Origin: Planococcus sp. MSAK28401 | GTDB lineage: Bacteria > Bacillota > Bacilli > Bacillales_A > Planococcaceae | DNA: 64,000 nt | Assembly: GCF_018283455.1 (NCBI RefSeq) | Contig: NZ_JAAMTH010000010.1 | Coordinates: 1 to 64,000, forward strand | Reading direction: 5' to 3' | Shown here: positions 32,411 to 43,828 of the stretch, one piece after another | How positions within the stretch are numbered: the stretch's first letter is position 1 | How the letters are laid out: each line of letters starts with the position of its first letter | Program-made: the position numbers and the translations under genes | Notes under the pieces: generated by a model | Databases searched by the model: none | Seen by the model: only the letters and a program-made list of their open reading frames with translations | Told to the model about the DNA's origin: nothing

Positions 32411-35400
32411 TTACATTATTTCCAGTGTCTTACGACGTTTGTTCCACACTAGCAACATGATCACTCCGATAATCATCATGAGTCCGCCAATAATCATTAT
32501 ATTGAACGTATTCGTTGCTGTTTGTGGCAATTTATCTTGAACCGGTTGATCTGGCTCAGGGTGGTCGGGTTGTGGTTGTGGCTCTGTTGGTACTGGATTA
32601 GACATAATTTTTTCATACACATAGGTCACAGTTTGTGAGTCTTCTGTGAATGTACCGTCTGCGTTCTCTGGCTGCTCGACAAGCTTGTACCCTTCAATCT
32701 CTTTCGGGTTGGATGTATAGTCACTTCCTACTTCACCTGTTAGCTTTTCAGAATCTGCGATCGGGTTCCCGTCTTGGTCAACGTGAATGATTTTCACTTC
32801 GCCTGACGTTGGCGTATCTTTGATTTTTTCATACACATAGGTCACGGTTTGTGAGTCTTCTGTGAATGTACCGTCTGCGTTCTCTGGCTGCTCGACAAGC
32901 TTGTACCCTTCAATCTCTTTCGGGTTGGATGTATAGTCACTTCCTACTTCACCTGTTAGCTTTTCAGAATCTGCGATCGGGTTTCCGTCTTGGTCAACGT
33001 GAATGATTTTCACTTCGCCTGACATTGGCGTATCTTTGATTTTTTCATACACATAGGTCACGGTTTGTGAGTCTTCTGTGAATGTACCGTCTGCGTTCTC
33101 TGGCTGCTCGACAAGTTTGTATCCTTCAATTTCTTTCGGGTTGGATGTGTAGTCACTTCCTACTTCACCTGTTAGCTTTTCAGAATCTGCGATCGGGTTT
33201 CCGTCTTGGTCAACGTGAATGATTTTCACTTCGCCTGACATTGGCGTATCTTTGATTTTTTCATACACATAGGTCACGGTTTGTGAGTCCTCTGTGAATG
33301 TACCGTCTGCGTTCTCTGGCTGCTCGACAAGTTTGTATCCTTCAATTTCTTTCGGGTTGGATGTGTAGTCACTTCCTACTTCACCTGTTAGCTTTTCAGA
33401 GTCTGCGATCGGGTTTCCATCTTGATCGACATGTTGAATTGTTACTTCTCCCATTTCCACAGGTACTTCTGTCGAACTGTAAACATAAACCACTGTCTGC
33501 GGTGCTTCTTTAAACGTTCCATTTGCATTGTCAGGTGTAATAACAAGCTCGTAGCCATCGATCGTGGCAGGAGATGTACTGTAAGCCTCGCCAATCACGC
33601 CTGACATCATTTGTGGGCCAGCTAATGGATTACCATCCTCATCAACAAATATAACGTTTACGATGCCACTCTGTGGTTCTACAGCGATCTTCGAATATAC
33701 GTAAGTGATTGTTTGAGTATCTGTAGTATAGATTCCTGAGGCATTTTCAGGAGTCACAATCAGCTCATATCCTTCAATTGCAGCAGGATCAGTACTATAA
33801 GCTGCACCTACCACTCCTGTATATGCCTGTGAATCTGTCAAAGCATTACCGGCCTCATCGACAAATTGAACCACAATCGCTCCTTGTGTCTCAACCGGCT
33901 CTTCCGGAATTAGTGCATAAACATAAGTAACAACCTGTGTTCCTTCTGTAAATACCCCTGTTGCATTTTCTGGTGTTGCAATTAATTCGTATCCTTCAAT
34001 TTGAACTGGTTGAGTTGAATATGGCGAATTGACTTCACCTGTTAACGAATCGCGTGTTACCAGCGACTCTCCCTGTTCATTAACATATTCAACAAGTACG
34101 GTTCCAGTAGGTACTTCTGTTTCAACAGGTGCATAGACATACGTAACAATCTGTTGTTCACCTGTAAACGAACCAGCTGCATTTCCTGGTGTTTGAACTA
34201 ATTCGTAACCAGCGATTGTTGCTGCCTCCGTAGTGTACGGTGAACCAATTGCTCCTGTCACAGTCTCAGCTGCTAACAACTCATTGCCTTCTTCATCTAC
34301 ATGTACGACAACAATTGTACCCATCGGGTCAGCTTTCTTGACGTATACATATGTTACGGTTTGAGGCTCATCCCCAAACACGCCCTCTGCATTGGAAGGT
34401 ACTTCAACTAAATCATATCCTTCAATTTCTAGTGGTGCTGTTGTATAACCGGAACCAATTAGACCTGAATCCGTCATCGGATCTGCAAGCGGAGTTCCCT
34501 CTGTATCCACATATTCAACGACAATAACGCCTTCTACTTCTGGAACTTCTGCAGGACCATAAACGTATGTTACTGTCTGGGTCTCATTTGTAAATTGACC
34601 AGATGCATTATCCGGGGTAGTTATTAACACATACCCCTCGAATTCTTTCATCTCTGTAGTGTAGTCTATCCCAACCTCTCCGGATAGTAGCTCCGGTTCA
34701 GTTAAGGCATTTCCTTTTTCATCTACATGATTGACCACTACTGTCCCAGTTTCGATAGGTGTCTGCACCGGCTGATAGACGTAAGTTACGGTTTGAGGGG
34801 CCTCTGTGAATTCGCCTGTTGCGTTGGATGGCACTTCGACCAGTTCGAATCCATCGACTTCTATCGGCTCGGTGCTGTAAGCTTCGCCTACTGCACCGAC
34901 TTGCGTTGTTGGCGCTGCTAATTCATTGCCCTCTTGGTCTACATATTTCACTGTGATACTTGAGTTACTACTAGCAATTTTTGCATACACATACGTGACC
35001 GTCTGGTCTTCATCTGTAAATTGACCAGATGCATTGTCCGGGGTAGTTGTTAGCACATATCCTTCGAATTCTTTCGCTTCTGTAGTGTAATCTGTCCCGA
35101 TCTCTCCGGATAGCAACTCGGGTTCAGTCAAGGCATTTCCTTCTTCATCTACATGATTGACCGTTACTGTACCGGGTTCAACAGGTGTCTGCACCGGTTG
35201 ATAAACGTAAGTTACGGTTTGAGGATCCTCTGTAAATTCGCCTGTTGCGTTGGATGGAACTTCAACCAGTTCGAATCCATCAATTTCTACCGGTTCAGTG
35301 GCATACTCTGCGCCTACTGTCCCGGTTTGCGTCGTTGACTCGGCTAACTCATTGCCTTCTTGGTCTACGTACTCGACCGTGATATCGCCAGCAATTTTTG

Positions 35401-38400
35401 CATACACATACGTGACCGTCTGAGCTTCTTCTCCGAATTCGCCTGTTGCGTTCTCTGGCGTTTCGATAACGACATACCCTTCAATTTCGACTGGTTCAGT
35501 GGCATACTCTTCGCCCACTGTTCCGGTTTGCGTCGTTGACTCGGCTAGCTCATTGCCATCCTCGTCCACGTACTCGACCGTGAGGTCTTCTGCTACTTTG
35601 GCGTAGACATACGTGACCGTCTGAGCTTCTTCTCCGAATTCGCCTGTTGCGTTCTCTGGCGTTTCGATGACAACATAGCCTTCAATTTCGACTGGTTCAG
35701 TGGCATACTCTTCGCCCACCGTTCCGGTTTGCGTCGTTGACGCAGCTAGCTCATTGCCATCCTCATCCACGTACTCGACCGTGAGGTCTTCTGCTACTTT
35801 GGCGTAGACATACGTGACCGTCTGAGCTTCTTCTCCGAATTCGCCTGTTGCGTTCGCTGGTGTTTCGATGACGACATAGCCTTCAATTTCGACTGGTTCA
35901 GTGGCATACTCTTCGCCCACTGTCCCCGTTTGCGTCGTAGACGCAGCTAGCTCATTGCCATCCTCATCCACGTACTCGACCGTGAGGTCTTCTGCTACTT
36001 TCGCGTAGACATACGTGACCGTCTGAGCTTCTTCTCCGAATTCGCCTGTTGCGTTCGCTGGTGTTTCGATGACGACATAGCCTTCAATTTCGACTGGTTC
36101 AGTGGCATACTCTTCGCCCACTGTCCCGGTTTGCGTCGTTGACGCAGCTAGCTCATTGCCATCCTCGTCCACGTACTCGACCGTGAGATCTTCTGCTACT
36201 TTGGCGTAGACATACGTGACCGTCTGAGCTTCTTCTCCGAATTCGCCTGTTGCGTTCTCTGGCGTTTCGATGACGACATACCCTTCAATTTCGACTGGTT
36301 CAGTGGCATACTCTTCGCCCACTGTCCCGGTTTGCGTCGTTGACGCAGCTAGCTCATTGCCATCCTCGTCCACGTACTCGACCGTGAGATCTTCTGCTAC
36401 TTTGGCGTAGACATACGTGACCGTCTGAGCTTCTTCTCCGAATTCGCCTGTTGCATTCTCTGGCGTTTCGATAACGACATACCCTTCAATTTCGACTGGT
36501 TCAGTGGCATACTCTTCGCCCACTGTTCCGGTTTGCGTCGTTGACTCGGCTAGCTCATTGCCATCCTCATCCACGTACTCGACCGTGAGGTCTTCTGCTA
36601 CTTTGGCGTAGACATACGTGACCGTCTGAGCTTCTTCTCCGAATTCGCCTGTTGCGTTCTCTGGCGTTTCGATAACGACATACCCTTCAATTTCGACTGG
36701 TTCAGTGGCATACTCTTCGCCCACCGTTCCGGTTTGCGTCGTTGACGCAGCTAGCTCATTGCCATCCTCATCCACGTACTCGACCGTGAGGTCTTCTGCT
36801 ACTTTCGCGTAGACATACGTGACCGTCTGAGCTTCTTCTCCGAATTCGCCTGTTGCGTTCGCTGGTGTTTCGATGACGACATAGCCTTCAATTTCGACTG
36901 GTTCAGTGGCATACTCTTCGCCCACTGTCCCCGTTTGCGTCGTAGACGCAGCTAGCTCATTGCCATCCTCGTCCACGTACTCGACCGTGAGGTCTTCTGC
37001 TACTTTGGCGTAGACATACGTGACCGTCTGAGCTTCTTCTCCGAATTCGCCTGTTGCGTTCTCTGGCGTTTCGATAACGACATACCCTTCAATTTCGACT
37101 GGTTCAGTGGCATACTCTTCGCCCACTGTTCCGGTTTGCGTCGTTGACTCGGCTAGCTCATTGCCATCCTCATCCACGTACTCGACCGTGAGGTCTTCTG
37201 CTACTTTGGCGTAGACATACGTGACCGTCTGAGCTTCTTCTCCGAATTCGCCTGTTGCGTTCTCTGGCGTTTCGATAACGACATACCCTTCAATTTCGAC
37301 TGGTTCAGTGGCATACTCTTCGCCCACCGTTCCGGTTTGCGTCGTTGACGCAGCTAGCTCATTGCCATCCTCATCCACGTACTCGACCGTGAGGTCTTCT
37401 GCTACTTTCGCGTAGACATACGTGACCGTCTGAGCTTCTTCTCCGAATTCGCCTGTTGCGTTCGCTGGTGTTTCGATGACGACATAGCCTTCAATTTCGA
37501 CTGGTTCAGTGGCATACTCTTCGCCCACTGTCCCCGTTTGCGTCGTAGACGCAGCTAGCTCATTGCCATCCTCGTCCACGTACTCGACCGTGAGGTCTTC
37601 TGCTACTTTCGCGTAGACATACGTGACCGTCTGAGCTTCTTCTCCGAATTCGCCTGTTGCGTTCGCTGGTGTTTCGATGACGACATAGCCTTCAATTTCG
37701 ACTGGTTCAGTGGCATACTCTTCGCCCACTGTCCCCGTTTGCGTCGTAGACTCGGCTAGCTCATTGCCATCCTCGTCCACGTACTCGACCGTGAGGTCTT
37801 CTGCTACTTTCGCGTAGACATACGTGACCGTCTGAGCTTCTTCTCCGAATTCGCCTGTTGCGTTCGCTGGTGTTTCGATAACGACATAGCCTTCAATTTC
37901 GACTGGTTCAGTGGCATACTCTTCGCCCACTGTCCCGGTTTGCGTCGTTGACGCAGCTAGCTCATTGCCATCCTCGTCCACGTACTCGACCGTGAGGTCT
38001 TCTGCTACTTTCGCGTAGACATACGTGACCGTCTGAGCTTCTTCTCCGAATTCGCCTGTTGCGTTCTCTGGCGTTTCGATGACAACATAGCCTTCAATTT
38101 CGACTGGTTCAGTGGCATACTCTTCGCCCACTGTCCCGGTTTGCGTCGTTGACGCAGCTAGCTCATTGCCATCCTCGTCCACGTACTCGACCGTGAGATC
38201 TTCTGCTACTTTCGCGTAGACATACGTGACCGTCTGAGCTTCTTCTCCGAATTCGCCTGTTGCGTTCTCTGGCGTTTCGATGACAACATAGCCTTCAATT
38301 TCGACTGGTTCAGTGGCATACTCTTCGCCCACTGTCCCGGTTTGCGTCGTTGACGCAGCTAGCTCATTGCCATCCTCGTCCACGTACTCGACCGTGAGAT

Positions 38401-41175
38401 CTTCTGCTACTTTCGCGTAGACATACGTGACCGTCTGAGCTTCTTCTCCGAATTCGCCTGTTGCGTTCTCTGGCGTTTCGATGACAACATAGCCTTCAAT
38501 TTCAGGTGGTGATGTAGTATAAGAATCCCCGACGATCCCTGATTCAAATGTTGAATCAAGTAAGGATCACCATTTCCATCTACATACTCAACCGTCACAT
38601 CCGCAGCTGTTTGACCGTATACATACGTAACTGTTTGTGGATCTTCTTTGAATTCACCAGCAGCATTTGCTGGTATTTCGACTAATGTATATCCTTCGAT
38701 TGCTTTTCCAACAGTCTGATACTCCTCACCAACAACTCCTGACTGTATAGAAGATTCAGCTAATGCGTTACCCTCTTGATCTACATGTTCTACCGTGATA
38801 TCACCAGCCACTTTTGCGTACACATAAGTGACTGTTTGGGCTTCTTCGCCAAACTCACCAGATGCGTTCTCCGGTATTTCGATGACGACGTATCCTTCAA
38901 TTTCGACAGGCTCAGTGGCATACTCTTCGCCTACTGTTCCTGTTTGTATTGTTGACGTAGCTAGCTCATTGCCATCCTGGTCAACGTATACTACTGTCAC
39001 GTCTTCAGCCACTTTTGCATATACATACGTGACCGTTTGTTCTTCTTCTATAAATTTACCAGTTGCATTCGTAGGCGTCCTCGATTAGTACGTAGCCTTC
39101 GATTTCTTCAGCAACTGACTCATATGGGTTTCCAACGTTTCCTTCAAGTACGATGGAAGGAATCAATGTATTTCCTTCTTCATCGACATGTTCGACAACT
39201 ACAGTAGATGGGATTGGTTCATATGGAATAGTATCCTGCCCATCATTCTCTACAGGCTCACCAGCTGGGTCTTCACCTGAAACCGAAGCAGTATTCACAA
39301 TTGTTCCAGCTTCAACATCTTCTGCCGTAACCGTATATTGAACGGAACCCGATGCCACCTCGCCTGGATTTAATGTTGTAGTGTCCAGTTCAACTTCTTC
39401 TCCAATTTTCGGGTCTATAACCTGAATGTTAGATAGGGGCACGTTCCCTGTATTTGTCACATCAAACAAGTACGTGACAATATCGCCAGCTTGAGTAAAA
39501 GCCTCTTCTTCACTTGTTTTCACTAGTGAAATTTCTGGCTCTTCCACCAAGGTATTCGTGATGACATTGGTTTCATCATTTACAGTAGACGCATAACCAT
39601 CCACTGTCTGTTCACGAACAGTGTAATCAATCGGTGCACCGTTTGAGTCATATACTGAATACCCTTCAAACGTAAACACCCATGACCCATCCTCACTTTG
39701 GGAGACCGTCTGTTCATCAATTTTTTGATCATTCCTCTAAAAAGTTCTACGACAATTTCTTGTGGTCGCAGATTTTCTTGGTCGTAATCGCTCCAGGTTT
39801 TCTCACCTGTAATAACAGCTTGAGCACCTCTCACTTCAGGAATTGGGAATTCATGAACCAAATCCGGTTCTTCAATTCTAGGGTTTAGCAGTGTAGGCGC
39901 GTTTGTAGCATAAAATGTAGCTGGATTAAACCCAGCTTTATCTGTGTCTAGTTGTACTTTATAACGAAGAGAAATAACTTCATTTTCACCAAGACTTAGA
40001 TTGTCGAGTGTGATCGTTTCTCCCTCTTCATTTAAAATCACAGACTGCAGCAACGTGTTGTCTGATGCAGACAAAAAGTAATCTCCATCTGATAAATCTG
40101 CTGAGGTAGCCAATTCAAAACCAGCTGTTTCTCCCAACTTCAAGTTGACATACTCCCCCATGGGATCAGTAACTGTCGCTCTATGCACAGTATTCGTAAA
40201 ATACTTGGATAATTCCGCTAAAGAATCGACTAACTCTGAAATTTGTCCTACAGGATAATAATCATATTGAGTCGAGGCAATTCCTTGCATAACCTCAGTG
40301 ATTTGTTCGGCTGTTGCTCCCTGACCAGCTGTCAGCTCGAGTCCAATAGAAGCCATTGTAATTCCTTGGCTTTTAATTGAATCCGCAGCTGAAATAGTAT
40401 CCTGACCATGCGTGCGTGACTGTCCGTTAGCATTATAATTAAAAGTAGTTCCGTTTCCTACAATCTGCCGATTCGGATCATAACTGATTGTCGGCACACC
40501 GTCCGTAAGAGTGACAATGACTCGGTTGTCTGCCTCGCTATTTTCTAAAAGTGATGCGGCTTCTTCGAGAGCCTGTTGAGTGAATGTCCCCCCATTAAGA
40601 TTGTTTCCTCTCTCCGATGGAACATTCGTCGGAATTTGATTGATGATGTCGTTTGGATTACTGGTAAATGTTTTAAAGGAATAATTTTCCGGTGGTGCAC
40701 TAGTGCCGGAATAAACCTCGTTGTTTCTTCCATCAAAAACCATCGTCCCGTATGTCACCAGGGCCATTCGAATATTGTTTGCGGCATTGACCTCTTCATT
40801 CAATAAGCCTCTAACAAAGTCAGCCGTTTCCGCAGCTGATATTTGATCACGATCATTTGTATTCATACTACTGGAGTTATCATAAACGATAACAATGTCA
40901 GTAGTTTCAAGCTCTTGTCGTGATTTTCCTTCTACTGTCAAATCGATAAAGTACTCACCCGTATTTCCGGTATAAGTAGCTTTTTTCGATATAATTGAAT
41001 CATCGAACTCCAAATCTTCTGCGGCGTTTCTTACTGCGCCGGATTGATCTTCATTTTCTTCTTCTAAGACATTCGGCATAGCAAACGCTACATTCAAAGA
41101 AGGCAAGAATAACGAACTCACCAATATAAATACGAGAAACAACTTAAATCCAATCCACTTATTATTCTTATTCAC
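32411..41175 (-). pseudogene. Giant MucBP-repeat LPXTG adhesin, unit A, three indels
   Basis: Encoded domains: signal peptide (WIGFKLFLVFILVSSLFLP, cleavage after NVAFA), a vWA domain with the MIDAS motif DNSSS, a Cna-B-like domain (GEKTWSDYDQENLRPQEI), a DUF11-like domain (VTYLFDVTNTGNVPLSNI), 32 MucBP-type domains of 65-70 residues, a Pro-rich wall segment and LPQTA plus a membrane helix and KRRK tail. GTG 41175 after GGAGG is the likely start. Relative to unit B the frame breaks at about 39733 (T missing), 39079 (C extra) and 38563 (A missing), leaving frames 39580-41202, 39056-39679, 38407-39012 and 32411-38383. As unit B is intact at these places, they are probably errors. Confidence 0.85.
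35396..38410 (-). repeat. Fifteen near-identical 201-bp MucBP repeats, unit A
   Basis: Each unit encodes 67 residues beginning VAEDLTVEYVDEDGNELA and ending EAQTVTYVYAK. Variation is limited to a few sites, mainly AAS/AES and TPEN/TPAN, and to synonymous changes. The order of variants is the same in unit B. The other 17 MucBP domains of the protein are diverged, so this block was amplified or homogenised recently. Confidence 0.9.
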
Positions 41176-41202
41176 ACTGTACCTCCAGTTATTTTTTAGC
41201 AC

Positions 41203-41692
41203 AATTTATAGCTTATCAGATACTACCTTTTTTTAAAACAGTATGTTAAATATTTCTATCCCTTCTTTTTAATAACTATCGATATTTCGCCGTAAAATAT
41301 TGCTGTTAACTTGCGAGTAGACCAGTGATAATGAGAATTATTCGTTCATTTCAGTAACTTATTAACTTCGTCTGGTTACTTCGTATATTAATAGGATTGA
41401 GATATTCATTAAAAAAAGCTAAACGTTGTAGAATGTGACGCAACTTCTATTTTCTATCTACCTTATTACAATTAGAGACTGGTTTGCTTATCTACCTAAC
41501 TTTCCTAAAAGTCCTTTGTAGACAGTTGACTATTGTGGGCAAACGACGTTATATATTGCGAGATATATAATGTCAGACTTACACTATTTTCAGAGGGTAG
41601 TTTTTCACTCTACTCCATGAAACCAGTGATTTTTCTTCGGAATATTTTATGTAATCAATATTCTAAAAACAACTATCTAAAGGAGCTATCTT
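41203..41692. promoter_or_regulatory. Divergent promoter region of adhesin and AbrB-like gene, unit A
   Basis: 490 AT-rich bases separate the divergent adhesin and AbrB-like genes and should hold both promoters. A TATAAT at 41566 and a TTGACT at 41526 are present but too far apart to be a normal pair. An AbrB-type regulator next to the region makes regulation of the adhesin plausible. The copy at 52622-53113 differs only by single-base indels. Confidence 0.45.
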
Positions 41693-41976
41693 ATGAAAAG
41701 CACGCTAGTCACTAGAAAAGTGAGTCACCTCGGCCATATCATGATCCCCATATCCCAAAGAAAAACGTTAAATATTTCGGTCGGAGATGAATTAGAAATT
41801 TTATTGAAAACGAAAAGATTATAATGAAAAAGCACCTAAATAAAGAATCTTGTGTAATCACAGGGGCACTGATAGATAAAGAAACCGACCTAAACTATTC
41901 AAATAGTATTTCACTAAGTTCTGCAGGCGCTGCAATTCTTTTAAAAGAATTACAAGATTATAATAGAGAAGAATAA
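41693..41976 (+). pseudogene. AbrB-like regulator, unit A, one-base deletion
   Basis: Identical to the intact gene at 53114-53398 except for one T missing in a T run at about 41813, which shifts the frame after ELEI. The start ATG follows AAGGAG. This is probably a residual read error. Confidence 0.8.
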
Positions 41977-42140
41977 ATTGATGTATTTCATCTGAAAGCA
42001 TCGACTATAGTGCGCAAAGATGCAAGACTACTTTCTACCCCGTCCCTCTTCTTACATTCAATCTATATTTATAGATAATCCTCTATTCCCATAATTAAGT
42101 TGTACACTTATAAAAAGCCTTCGAATTAAGGAGTGGAACA

Positions 42141-42755
42141 GTGAACGATTTTTATAGAGCATTGAGCTATGTGAATGAATTAATCTACAAACCAACTAAT
42201 TTAATTTTAAAATCGGTTCAAGAAGAAAAACAAAACGCTAAGTATGGTGCAGGTAGATTTCAATTATCTTCTACAACAGTTCGATTCAGAGTGGCGAACA
42301 TTACACCTACGAAAACAGGACAGTTTGTTGCATTTTGGGAGAAAGATGAAAACACCAATAATCAGCCCTATTCCTATGCGGAAGCCCCGGATTTATTAGT
42401 TATAACTACGTTTAAAAGTGATAGTGAGTTTGGGCCAATTTGTTTTCCCAAAAGAAGTTCTTCTCACTCAAAACATTCTTAAATCCACCTTAACAAAGGG
42501 GAAAATGGCAATAAGAGATATCCAAGTTGGGATATTCCGACCAGCAAGCAAGCAGTGAAAACACAAGAATGGCAGTTGCCTTACTTTGTTGATCTAAGTA
42601 CTCCAAAATGGCAATAAGAGTATATCCAAGTTGGGATATTCCGACCAGCAAGCAAGCAGTGAAAACACAAGAATGGCAGTTGCCCTTACTTTGTTGATCT
42701 AAGTACTCCGGATAACGTATCCAAAGAAAAAATAACAGAACTGTATGCTTTTTGA
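42141..42755 (+). pseudogene. Hybrid MepB gene at the duplication junction
   Basis: The 5' part matches the mepB copy at 53564 (GRFQLSSTT, DENTNN), while the 3' part and flank match the copy at 30829 (final codons GCT TTT TGA and the following bases). An extra C at about 42435 breaks the frame, and about 103 bases near the end are present twice. The hybrid is what recombination between two mepB repeats would create. Confidence 0.85.
42502..42709 (+). repeat. Local 103-bp duplication inside the hybrid mepB
   Basis: The stretch from AAAATGGCAATAAGAG to AGTACTCC occurs at 42502-42604 and again at 42605-42709, with small indels (GAGATATCC against GAGTATATCC; an extra C in GCCC). The first copy ends like mepB copy 3 and the second continues like copy 1, marking the switch point. 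Confidence 0.85.
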
Positions 42756-42984
42756 TTCTCTAAAACATTGCTCTAACGTTTACATGAATTTAGTGAAATC
42801 AAATGCATGTTGGAAGCAAAAATGACGTTAATATCGACAATCCTCTATTATTGTACCTTAAGCGTAAATAGAGCCAGTTGGAAATTGAGCAGAATACTCA
42901 TTCATAATGGCGAACTAAACAAATTGTATAAACTCATGATTTGAAAATCTATATACTACGTTCAAAACACCGGAAATGCTATAT

Positions 42985-43026
42985 GAAAAATGACCATCGA
43001 TCAATATTGAGCGATGGTCATTTTTC
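42985..43026. terminator. Bidirectional terminator, unit B
   Basis: Same hairpin as 31567-31608: GAAAAATGACCATCG pairing with CGATGGTCATTTTTC. Confidence 0.8.
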
Positions 43027-43155
43027 ATGTTATTAGCTGATTTTCTTATAGCTGAGTCTAACCCTAGAATCACTAAAGTTATGTCACATCCAGTTAGTTG
43101 ATAATTTTGTGTTGTTATATCTAATTTCTTTAAATTCGTTCTGTTTGCTGAAACC

Positions 43156-43769
43156 TTAGATAATAGGCACTGCATAGACAATAAAACGGTCAGATGCAGC
43201 ACCGAATAGTTGAAACGGATAACAGGTTACCAAAACCAGCTCTTCCTTATTTCTTGATTGGATAATGGATGTATCAGTACCTTTCACTACATCTGTTCCA
43301 ATCACTCTATATTCGTACGTTCCATATGGCATAGTAATTTTAATCAAATCATCTTCTTCAATGCCCTCCAAAGGCTCAAAAACGGTGTCTCGATGCCCGG
43401 CTAATAAAATTTGATCGTTCTGTCCAGGAAGCTTGGTAGACGGCATATGACCTACCCCCTTACGTAGTGACCCTTCATCTGTTCCAGAAATGATTGGTGC
43501 CTCAATCTTAACGGAGTCAATTTCAATTACACCAGCATTGTCCCCTACCTCCATCTGAAAATCTGGAAGAAGATCGGCTTCCTCTTCTCCTTTTTCTGAG
43601 CCTTCTACGGACTTCTGCTTTCCAGCAGTTAATTCTTTATTTTCTTCAATCATCTGCTTTGCAGCGATGAGTTCTTTGTCGACCTCCGCACTGCCTTGAA
43701 CTAATTCATACACGGCATAACTAACAACTAAGAAGCCCATTAATAAAAGCCAATACCTGCTCGCTTCAT
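43156..43769 (-). pseudogene. Class D-like sortase, unit B, one-base deletion
   Basis: It matches the intact sortase gene at 31737-32351 except for one A missing in an A run at about 43748, inside the membrane segment near the start. The frame from 43156 stays open upstream, so catalytic motifs AGHRDTVF, LVTCYPF and SDRFIVYA are encoded, but the normal N-terminus is out of frame. Confidence 0.85.
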
Positions 43770-43789
43770 TGCCCTCACTCCTAAAATAA

Positions 43790-43823
43790 AGGCCCTCTTT
43801 AATCAAGAGAAAAAAGAGGGCCT
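43790..43823 (-). terminator. Terminator of the surface protein gene, unit B
   Basis: Same 11-bp stem as in unit A (AGGCCCTCTTT with AAAGAGGGCCT). Confidence 0.85.
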
Positions 43824-43828
43824 CCTTA

